Positions 1 through 5,711 of a stretch of 7,814 bases of DNA are shown in pieces. Position numbers and translations under genes: made by a program. The stretch lies in contig JANLTU010000088.1 in the NCBI GenBank assembly GCA_031363085.1, positions 1 through 7,814 of the forward strand. Direction: 5' to 3'. Below the pieces are notes generated by a model. The model ran no database searches, had not been told where the DNA came from, and saw only the letters and a program-made list of their open reading frames with translations. The DNA comes from UBA6921 sp031363085 (lineage in GTDB: Bacteria; Pseudomonadota; Gammaproteobacteria; SG8-11). How positions within the stretch are numbered: the stretch's first letter is position 1; the number at the start of each line of letters is the position of its first letter.

Positions 1-164
1 AGCTCGTCCTTTGCAACCATCGCATCCAAACTCTCGTTCCGCCTCACATCATTACAAAGTAGTTATCAGATGAGATGTGATCAAGAGACAGGTACCTGAA
101 CAGGGGGCGTGTTTCCAGCGCGAGATGAGCCTGAAGAAGGAGGTCCTATTGTCATGATGGGAGG
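1..164. other. Left-edge region upstream of the transposase fragment
   Basis: I see no supported gene here. Probably part of it is the left end of the insertion sequence whose transposase begins at 165/177. It contains a 10-bp perfect palindrome, CAGGTACCTG, at 89-98, a short direct repeat ACAGG at 88-92 and 100-104, and a 7-bp inverted repeat, TCACATC (44-50) and GATGTGA (74-80). Any of these could belong to an IS terminus, but the matching right end is not in the window, so the boundary cannot be placed. A purine-rich AAGGAGG at about 137-143 precedes a four-codon reading frame at 154-168. Confidence 0.3.
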
Positions 165-394
165 ATGAATGCCATCATGAATGATTCTGCACTGCATACG
201 ATTAAACAGATCGAAGCGTTCCTCACTGCCGCAGCAACGGTGGAGTTTCGCTTTGAGAACACCGCTGCCGGGTACGCCTGGATACAGGCGACGCTGGCGC
301 GTTTTGGGTGTGCCCGCTTGTGTCGGCCGCACAAAGGGATTCTGCGCCGTTATCTTCAGGCGGTGACGGGGTACTCCCGCGCCCAGGTCACGCG

Positions 395-426
395 CCTGAT
401 CCAGGGCTTCCAGGAACTGGATCAGG
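395..426. repeat. 10-bp perfect inverted repeat (hairpin) at the transposase break
   Basis: CCTGATCCAG at 395-404 is the exact reverse complement of CTGGATCAGG at 417-426, with a 12-base loop that itself contains TTCC-A-GGAA (408-416). The left arm encodes LIQ of the conserved transposase motif, and the family-like reading ends exactly where this arm ends. The right arm therefore looks like an inverted copy of transposase sequence created at the break, for example by template switching. Confidence 0.75.
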
Positions 427-453
427 CTTGCAAGGAACTGGGTCAGGCTTGCA
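412..453. repeat. 21-bp tandem repeat, two units, 20/21 identical
   Basis: Unit 1 is 412-432 and unit 2 is 433-453. They differ only at one base (A at 421, G at 442). In the transposase frame the units read ELDQACK and ELGQAC. Each unit contains the right arm of the overlapping inverted repeat, so two alternative hairpins with the arm at 395-404 are possible. The stretch after it (454-546) is AT-rich with no recognised gene. Confidence 0.85.
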
Positions 454-546
454 TATTTGCATTATTTTTTACTCCTGCTTGGTGTAGATATCGAACTTGA
501 ATACAAGTGTTTGCGTACCTCGCAGGATTACACGTGGGAGTGAATT

Positions 547-1311
547 TTAACTTCGCAACGAAGCGCAGCGCGCGAGATAACGAAGCACATCATTGACTTC
601 GGCCTGATTTTTCAAGTAGTAGTGCGCACGCGAAGAACGGCTTCGGCCGACGCGCACCGTAACGATGCGTGGGTCATCAAGCGCAAACACTGCTTCGTCG
701 GTGTCGTCGTCGCCGATGAAGAGCGCTTGGCGTGCACGCGTGCGGCGCAGCAATGCCAGCAAGGCATCGCCCTTGTTGGGTGCGCCGGGCGGCAGCAGGT
801 TGACGACCCGCTTGCCGGCAATCAGGAGCGGCACGGGGCTCAGATGCGCGAGCGCACGTGTGATCAAGCGGTGCGCAGCGCGGACATTGGGCGCGCTGCG
901 GTAGTGGATGGCCAACGAGTAACGCTTGTCTTCCACATCGATGCCGGTATGCGGATTTTCGAGCAGTAACTTTTCCAGCGGTTGCCGCCATGCCGTGCAC
1001 CAACGCTGCGCGCGACGCAGCATCGCGGCATTGCCCAGCACGCCTTCCAGGCCGTGATTGCCGACTAGGTAATCCGGCTGAACCTTCAAGCGTGCGTGCA
1101 GATCAGACACGCTGCGTCCGGAGATGACGGCCGTGAGCGCACGCGCGGCGAGACGAGCAAACAGCGTGCGTGTGGTGCGCGGCATGGCCGCGTGCGCGTG
1201 ACGCGTGACGATGGGTGCGAGGGTGCCGTCGAAGTCGAAGACGAATAATGTCTTGCCCGTGCACAACGGTTCCAGCCGCCGCAGCATCGGCCCGGTGTTG
1301 AGATATTTCAC
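547..1311 (-). CDS. otsB: Trehalose-6-phosphate phosphatase
   Basis: A cytoplasmic HAD-superfamily phosphatase that hydrolyses trehalose 6-phosphate to trehalose and phosphate, the second step of the OtsA-OtsB pathway. All HAD motifs are visible in the 254-residue product. Motif I is FDFDGTL, with the nucleophile D26 and general acid D28. Motif II is SGRS at 64-67. GNHGLEG at 84-90 is typical of the trehalose-phosphatase cap side. The motif III lysine is K180 in PNKGDALL, and motif IV is GDDDTDE at 200-206, the Mg-binding acidic cluster. The length is normal for OtsB. The start codon is GTG (1309-1311), overlapping the TGA stop of otsA as GTGA, so translation is probably coupled. A later in-frame ATG (codon 9, about 1287) is a less likely start. 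No clear intrinsic terminator follows the TAA at 547-549. It is the last gene of the otsA-otsB operon. Function is confident from motifs and context. Confidence 0.93.
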   Translation of the reverse strand: MKYLNTGPMLRRLEPLCTGKTLFVFDFDGTLAPIVTRHAHAAMPRTTRTLFARLAARALTAVISGRSVSDLHARLKVQPDYLVGNHGLEGVLGNAAMLRRAQRWCTAWRQPLEKLLLENPHTGIDVEDKRYSLAIHYRSAPNVRAAHRLITRALAHLSPVPLLIAGKRVVNLLPPGAPNKGDALLALLRRTRARQALFIGDDDTDEAVFALDDPRIVTVRVGRSRSSRAHYYLKNQAEVNDVLRYLARCASLRS

Positions 1312-3542
1312 GGCGTGAAACCCGTGCCCGACGGCGTGCCTTCGTGCAAGCGCTGCGTCAACCGGATGCGCTGGCGCATGCGTGCGGCGTCGATCAGCAT
1401 GCGTCCGGCCCAGCGGTAGATGTTAAATTCCTGCAACAGTCCGCGCATGCTGCGCATCCGGTCGCGCTGCTCCATTTCGTCCATGTCCAGTGCCAGATTC
1501 ATCGCCGCCGCGCACTGATCCACGTTGTAGGGATTGACGATCAAGGCTTCCGGCAACTCGCGCGCGGCACCGGTGAACTGGCTCAAAATCAGCACGCCGC
1601 GCTCGTCGTCGCGCGCCGACACGAACTCCTTCGCGACCAGATTCATGCCGTCGTGCAGGCTGGTGACGCAGCAGAAATCCGCACCACGATAATATTCGTA
1701 CACTTGTGCCGGGTCATGATGTTTCAGCAACAGGCAGATCGGTTGGTAGCCTGCGTTGCCGAAGCGCTGATTGATGCGCTGCGTCACCGCGCGCACTTCA
1801 CTTTCAAAGCGTTGGTATTGCTCGATGGACGAGCGCGTCGGCGCGCCGATCTGAATGAAGGTGAACTTGCCCACCCAGCGCGATTCCATTTCCAACAAAC
1901 GCTCCACCGCAAGCAGGCGCTCCAGAATTCCTTTGGTGTAATCGAGGCGATCCACGCCCACACCGATGCGGCGCTCCGGCGGCATCGCATGGCGCTTACG
2001 GAGCGCGACTCGGCACTCCGGCACCGGCTGCTGTTGCGCCAGCCAGCGACTCGGCCACTCAATGGAAATCGGATAGTGATTCACCGCTGTGAGCTCGCCG
2101 TGATACGACAGCGTGGAATTCTCACGGTCCACGCGGCATTCCAGAAACCGGTCCACCGTGTCCACGAAGTTGTTGCAGTGAAAGCGCGTGTGAAAGCCGA
2201 TGATGCTGCTGCCCAACAAGCCGGCAAGCAATTCCTCGCGCCACGGGCAAATGCCGAAGGCTTCCGGATTCGGCCAGGGAATGTGCCAGAAGGTGATGAT
2301 GGTTGCTTTTGGCAAGCGCTCGCGAATCATTTTCGGCAGCAGCGCAAAGTGATAGTCCTGCACCAGCACTACCGGGTCGTCGGACTTGGCTTCCTGCACC
2401 ACCGCGTCGGCGAATTTTTTGTTCACCGCCACGTAGTGTTGCCAGTCGCTGGAACGAAAAATTGGCCGCACGTGCGCGATGTGGCACAGCGGCCACAGCC
2501 CTTCGTTGGCGAGGCCGTAGTAATAGCCGTCTTCCTCCGCCTTGCTCAGCCACACGCGTCGCAAACTATAGGCGGGTTCATCCGGCGGCACCTGAATTCT
2601 GTCATGCTTGTCCACCACAGCGCGGTCGGCATTGCCGCCGCCGTGCGCGATCCAGGTGCCCGAACACGCGCGCATGATCGGCTCCAGCGCCGTCACCACA
2701 CCGCTGGCAGGCAGTTGCACTTCGATTTCACCATCGCGTCGCACATGGATGTAGGGCTCACGATTTGACACCACCAGAATTTCTTCGCCGGCCAGTTCGC
2801 GATGTAAAATTTCTTTCAGGGCTTCGGGGGTCCAGCCGATGCGATCTTCGTCGCGCGCGCGCCGATCCGTTTCGATGTCACGAATCAGCTCGCGCAAATC
2901 CTTGACGATGGGCTTGAGTTCCGGTGACGTGGCGAAATAAGACAGCGGACGGATCAGCCCTTCGCCCTTGCTCAACGCACGCAACCCCGACACCCAGCCG
3001 CGCCAGCTCACCTGCGCGATCAGCACGGTGATCAAAGAAATTAAAATTCCCAAGCCGACGAACAGATAAAACACGTAGCGCTTGGTGTCGGCGCTGCGCC
3101 GATGCACAAAGCTCATGTCGTGGACCAGCATCAGTTTCCCGACCACACCGGCATCGTCGCGCAGCTCGTAGGCGGCCACATGCAAGGCACCATCGGGCAG
3201 CTCGATAATGGTGTTGCCGTGATCCAGAAATTGGCAACCGACCGGATCGACGAAGGTTTGTGTTTTATACAGCAAGGTGCCGGAGAGATCGCACAAACCC
3301 AGCGCGAACAAACGCTCGTCTTGGGTCACACGCCCGAACAATGCGGCAATTTTGGCTTTGTTCTTGGCACGCACCAGCGACACGAGCGGATCTTCGATGG
3401 TGGTGGCGATCAATTGCGCGCGGATGTCGATATCGCGGCTGAACCATTTGAGGGTCAATTGATCCACCAGCGGAATGATGCCGTAAGCTACCGCCGCCAA
3501 CACCATCGCCAACGGAATAATAAATCGTAATGAGTAGCGCAT
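1308..3542 (-). CDS. otsA: Trehalose-6-phosphate synthase with N-terminal membrane sensor-like domain
   Basis: A GT20 glycosyltransferase joining glucose from a nucleotide sugar (usually UDP-glucose) to glucose 6-phosphate to give trehalose 6-phosphate. The chosen ATG (3540-3542) has GGAGGGAAGG just upstream and starts MRYSLRF, giving 744 residues; an ATG 15 codons upstream lacks such a site. Canonical OtsA has about 470 residues; here about 250 are added in front. TM1 is about 7-27, an extracytoplasmic segment 28-155 has a Cache/PAS-like run (LGLCDLSGTLLYKT) and Cys84 and Cys103, TM2 is about 156-177, and a HAMP-like linker spans about 178-230. The GT20 domain spans about 254-725: VVSNR (257-261), VQDYH (394-398), HIPWPNPE (420-427), DRLDYTKG (531-538, Arg532 and Lys537 phosphate contacts) and DGMNLVAKE (631-639). 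The usual GG of the N-terminal loop reads SG (280-281). Its last base pairs overlap otsB. Acceptor specificity is inferred from the OtsB partner; a related sugar-phosphate synthase such as a GgpS-like enzyme is less likely. Confidence 0.9.
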   Translation of the reverse strand: MRYSLRFIIPLAMVLAAVAYGIIPLVDQLTLKWFSRDIDIRAQLIATTIEDPLVSLVRAKNKAKIAALFGRVTQDERLFALGLCDLSGTLLYKTQTFVDPVGCQFLDHGNTIIELPDGALHVAAYELRDDAGVVGKLMLVHDMSFVHRRSADTKRYVFYLFVGLGILISLITVLIAQVSWRGWVSGLRALSKGEGLIRPLSYFATSPELKPIVKDLRELIRDIETDRRARDEDRIGWTPEALKEILHRELAGEEILVVSNREPYIHVRRDGEIEVQLPASGVVTALEPIMRACSGTWIAHGGGNADRAVVDKHDRIQVPPDEPAYSLRRVWLSKAEEDGYYYGLANEGLWPLCHIAHVRPIFRSSDWQHYVAVNKKFADAVVQEAKSDDPVVLVQDYHFALLPKMIRERLPKATIITFWHIPWPNPEAFGICPWREELLAGLLGSSIIGFHTRFHCNNFVDTVDRFLECRVDRENSTLSYHGELTAVNHYPISIEWPSRWLAQQQPVPECRVALRKRHAMPPERRIGVGVDRLDYTKGILERLLAVERLLEMESRWVGKFTFIQIGAPTRSSIEQYQRFESEVRAVTQRINQRFGNAGYQPICLLLKHHDPAQVYEYYRGADFCCVTSLHDGMNLVAKEFVSARDDERGVLILSQFTGAARELPEALIVNPYNVDQCAAAMNLALDMDEMEQRDRMRSMRGLLQEFNIYRWAGRMLIDAARMRQRIRLTQRLHEGTPSGTGFTP

Positions 3543-3665
3543 TGACTCGCCTTCCCTCCAATGGCTTCGAATCACCGGCGCGCCCATGCACCGCTGCGAA
3601 GAAAATTTCTGCTTAGAATGTACACTGCATAATAATCACCGCAGCACACGCACGGGGACAGACAC
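3543..3665. promoter_or_regulatory. Divergent control region between otsA and the GH15 gene
   Basis: These 123 bases separate the two divergent start codons and must hold both promoters unless transcription enters from elsewhere. Toward the GH15 gene there are -10-like hexamers, TAGAAT at 3614-3619 and CATAAT at 3628-3633, but no convincing -35 at 16-18 bases. The ribosome site for GH15 is weak (GGGGA, about 3655-3659). Toward otsA the ribosome site GGAGGGAAGG (about 3550-3559) is strong, and no clear promoter is seen. The middle (about 3600-3637) is AT-rich and is the likely site of promoter opening. No operator could be named. Confidence 0.4.
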
Positions 3666-5441
3666 ATGTACAACTACGGACTCATCGGCAACTGCCAGAC
3701 CGCAGCGCTGGTTAACAGCCACGGCAGCATCGACTGGTGCTGCATGCCACGACCCGACAGCGCGCCGGTCTTCGGTCGCCTGCTGGACGCGGACGGCGGC
3801 CACTTCAGCATTGAACCCGCCGGCGGCGGAAAAGGCAACCCGCACTACCTGCCCAACACCAACGTGCTGGTCACGCAGGTCACCTGCGACGACGGCAGCG
3901 CTTATCGCATCACCGACTTCTGTCCACGCTTCGAACAGTTCAGCAGGATGTATCGGCCCATCGCCGTGTTTAGAATTATCGAGCCCGTGCACGGCGCACC
4001 GGTAATCCGCGTTGCGTGCCGGGTCGTGACCGGCTGGGACAAACGGGCGGTACGCCCGGCACGCGGCAACAGTCACCTGCGCTTTGAAATCGGCGCCGAT
4101 GCGCTGCGCCTGACCACCACCATGCCATTGACCTATCTGTGCGATGAAACGCCGTTTGCGTTGCAACAGCCGCTGTACTTCGCGCTGACTTGGGGCGAAG
4201 GTCTCGAAGATGACCTGATTGAAGTATCGCGACGCTTTCTGCAACATACCACCAATTACTGGCGCACCTGGGTCAAGCACTGCTCCATCCCCACCCTCTT
4301 CCAGCACGAAACCATTCGCTCCGCACTTGCTCTGAAATTGCATTGTTACGAAGATACCGGCGCGATTCTCGCCGCGCTCACCACCAGTCTGCCCGAGGAG
4401 GACCACCAGGGAAGAAACTGGGACTACCGCTACTGCTGGTTGCGTGATGCTTACTTCGTTGTGTCCGCGTTCAATAATCTCGGCCACTTCGAAGAGATGG
4501 AGGGCTTTATCAAATATCTGCTGGGCATTGCGCAGCACCATGAGCATTCACGCGAGCGCTTACGCCCGGTGTATTGTCTTGACCAGGCGCTACCGTTACC
4601 CGAAAAAGAACATGCCAATTGGCGCGGCTTTGGCGCTAACACGCCGGTGCGTAGTTTCAATCAGGCGGCGGAACACGTGCAGAACGACGTCTACGGCGAG
4701 ATGATTCTGACGCTGGCACCGATTTTTTTCGACGCGCGCTTTCAACATCTGCGCGGCAAAGAGCACGAGGAATTACTCGGCCACCTGGGACGTCTGTGCG
4801 TACGCAACATCGGCCAGCCGGACGCGGGCCTGTGGGAAATACGCAACGGCTGGCGCGAACATTCATTTTCCAACCTGATGAGCTGGGCCGGCGTTGAACG
4901 GCTGATACGCATTCGCAACGCCGGTTATCTGGCGACCCTGCCCATCGATCTGGCCGCTGCGAAATTAAGCGCGGAAAATGCGCTGCAACGCGCGGTGGTC
5001 GGCGGCGTGCTGCGCAATGGTCCAGGTGATGACACATCCGATGCCGCCCTGCTGCAACTTGCACTGCTGCGCTACCCCGACCGAGCGCTGTGCGAAACCA
5101 CCGTGCTGTCGATCTGGAACGATCTGCAACTCAACGACACCGCAGCGGGACAAGCGTTTCTCTACCGCTACCGACGCCATGACGATTTCGGACAGCCCGG
5201 CTCGGCCTTCCTGATCTGTTCGTTCTGGCTGGTGCAGGCGCTGGCTAAAACCGGCCGACTCACAGACGCCACGACAGTGATGAACCACGCCCTGCGCGCG
5301 GCTAATCCACTGGGCCTGCTGTCCGAACACTACGCACCCGAACGCGCCTTGCAACTCGGCAATTTTCCGCAAGCCTACTCGCACGTCGGCCAGATCAACG
5401 CCGCGTTTGCCATCAGCCCGCCGTGGAGTGAGGTGTTGTAG
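3666..5441 (+). CDS. GH15 glycoside hydrolase (glucoamylase/trehalase type)
   Basis: An inverting alpha-glucosidase of family GH15. Known members hydrolyse glucan ends (glucoamylase), dextran or trehalose. The 591 residues are normal length. The start MYNYGLIGNCQTAALV is family-typical, and SIDWCCMPRPDS (21-32) belongs to the N-terminal beta-sandwich (about 1-200). The (alpha/alpha)6 barrel follows, with NWDYRYCWLRD (251-261) lining the glucose subsite, GLWEIRN with the probable general acid Glu391, LLSEHYAP with the probable general base Glu554, and LGNFPQAYSHVG (564-575). There is no signal peptide, so the enzyme should be cytoplasmic. It is divergent from otsA and shares its control region. 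In many proteobacteria a GH15 gene sits with otsA and otsB, which suggests a part in trehalose turnover, but trehalose hydrolysis itself is inference; a glucan or maltooligosaccharide substrate is equally possible. Family assignment is secure, substrate is not. Confidence 0.92.
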   Translation: MYNYGLIGNCQTAALVNSHGSIDWCCMPRPDSAPVFGRLLDADGGHFSIEPAGGGKGNPHYLPNTNVLVTQVTCDDGSAYRITDFCPRFEQFSRMYRPIAVFRIIEPVHGAPVIRVACRVVTGWDKRAVRPARGNSHLRFEIGADALRLTTTMPLTYLCDETPFALQQPLYFALTWGEGLEDDLIEVSRRFLQHTTNYWRTWVKHCSIPTLFQHETIRSALALKLHCYEDTGAILAALTTSLPEEDHQGRNWDYRYCWLRDAYFVVSAFNNLGHFEEMEGFIKYLLGIAQHHEHSRERLRPVYCLDQALPLPEKEHANWRGFGANTPVRSFNQAAEHVQNDVYGEMILTLAPIFFDARFQHLRGKEHEELLGHLGRLCVRNIGQPDAGLWEIRNGWREHSFSNLMSWAGVERLIRIRNAGYLATLPIDLAAAKLSAENALQRAVVGGVLRNGPGDDTSDAALLQLALLRYPDRALCETTVLSIWNDLQLNDTAAGQAFLYRYRRHDDFGQPGSAFLICSFWLVQALAKTGRLTDATTVMNHALRAANPLGLLSEHYAPERALQLGNFPQAYSHVGQINAAFAISPPWSEVL

Positions 5442-5460
5442 TTGCCGCGTTACGCGAAAC

Positions 5461-5483
5461 TCGACGAGGTGTGTCGACGTTTT
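5461..5483 (+). terminator. Possible weak terminator of the GH15 gene
   Basis: A 5-bp stem (TCGAC 5461-5465, GTCGA 5473-5477) with a 7-base loop is followed by CG and four T residues, about 20 bases after the GH15 stop. The position fits; the short stem and short T run make it a weak candidate. Confidence 0.25.
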
Positions 5484-5565
5484 CCGACGGGCATCATTAG
5501 AAATTAGAAAACCGCAGCGCTTTGCACGGATACGCAGTTATGTGATGACAGCAAAAAATACGGGA

Positions 5566-5679
5566 TCAATCATCCTTGATGCCTTCGTTCGCGTCTTCGA
5601 AGGCAATCCATTTATCCCTCAACCCGCTTGAGTCTTGGTTCAAGGGGCTGAAGTAGTTACGCAAAACCTTTCTATCCAT
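5566..5679 (-). CDS. Possible 37-residue small protein or gene remnant
   Basis: An ATG at 5677-5679 opens a 37-codon frame ending in TGA at 5566-5568, 32 bases beyond the MFS stop and on the same strand. The product is hydrophilic: a basic start (MDRKVLRNYF), a middle with SGLRDKWIAFED, and an acidic end (EGIKDD). Its codons (AAC, TTC, GAA, GAC, ATC, AAG) look like normal gene usage, which is why I list it. Against it, the only ribosome-like bases (GAGG) touch the ATG, I recognise no family, and both hairpins of the intergenic region fall inside it. It could equally be a decayed gene end or chance. Confidence 0.25.
   Translation of the reverse strand: MDRKVLRNYFSPLNQDSSGLRDKWIAFEDANEGIKDD
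5580..5605. repeat. 8-bp perfect inverted repeat, possible bidirectional terminator stem
   Basis: TGCCTTCG (5580-5587) pairs perfectly with CGAAGGCA (5598-5605) around a 10-base loop. Lying between convergent genes, it could stop transcription from either side. No T run follows directly on either strand; on the minus strand the nearest one lies about 25 bases on, so it is not a canonical intrinsic terminator. Confidence 0.45.
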
Positions 5680-5711
5680 CCTCAATGGACTGCTGAGAAA
5701 CCGTACCCTAT

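Larger units (their letters stand above)
165..500 (+). pseudogene. DDE integrase/transposase, 5' fragment (truncated)
   Basis: This is the N-terminal piece of an integrase-core transposase that normally runs to about 400 residues; only 111 residues remain open. Residues 5-80 match, from memory, the helix-turn-helix N-terminus of this family: an MNDS start, a charged segment with KGILRRYLQ, then VTGYSRAQVTRLIQ, the recognition-helix signature. No DDE catalytic core is present. Family-like sequence stops at RLIQ (base 404), and the rest is a repeat-derived tail (ELDQACK/ELGQACI) plus an AT-rich stretch. The start is more likely the ATG at 177, giving the family-typical MNDS, with GGGAGG at 159-164 as a rather distant ribosome site. 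The ATG at 165 directly abuts that site. No function is expected beyond, at most, a stray DNA-binding domain. The identification as a transposase fragment is fairly secure; the exact IS family is not. Confidence 0.7.
5442..5711. other. Convergent intergenic region between GH15 and MFS genes
   Basis: Two convergent genes end here. The 270 bases hold an 8-bp perfect hairpin at 5580-5605, a weaker hairpin around 5624-5647, a 5-bp hairpin TCGAC/GTCGA at 5461-5477 followed by TTTT (5480-5483), and an ATTAGAA direct repeat at about 5496-5509. The 5461-5483 element is the nearest thing to a GH15 terminator but its stem is short. A 37-codon open frame on the minus strand is listed separately. Confidence 0.5.

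Noticed and set aside
1..20. Possible minus-strand gene start reading MVAKDEL off the left edge
   Set aside because: Only seven codons are visible and there is no convincing ribosome site, so it cannot be supported.
412..453. CRISPR-like repeat
   Set aside because: There are two adjacent units without spacers and no cas genes.
507..533. Hairpin GTGT/ACAC with inner TGCG/CGCA as terminator after otsB
   Set aside because: The stem is interrupted by an asymmetric internal loop and no T run follows on the minus strand.
400..543. Alternative plus-strand frame through the tandem repeat, reading RNWIRLA twice and ending in YTWE
   Set aside because: It has no start codon with a ribosome site, no recognised family, and the repeat explains its first third.
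1344..2768. Long plus-strand open frame (474 codons) antisense to otsA
   Set aside because: It lies wholly within otsA, which has full GT20 motifs; its product has no recognisable domain and is rich in His, Ala and Arg as expected from an antisense frame of a GC-biased gene.
3577..3584. GGCGCGCC palindrome as an operator upstream of otsA
   Set aside because: An 8-bp GC-only palindrome is common in GC-rich DNA and has no flanking symmetry.
3636..4547. Minus-strand open frame (303 codons) across the GH15 start
   Set aside because: It is antisense to the conserved GH15 N-terminus and would also cover the divergent control region; no family features are seen.
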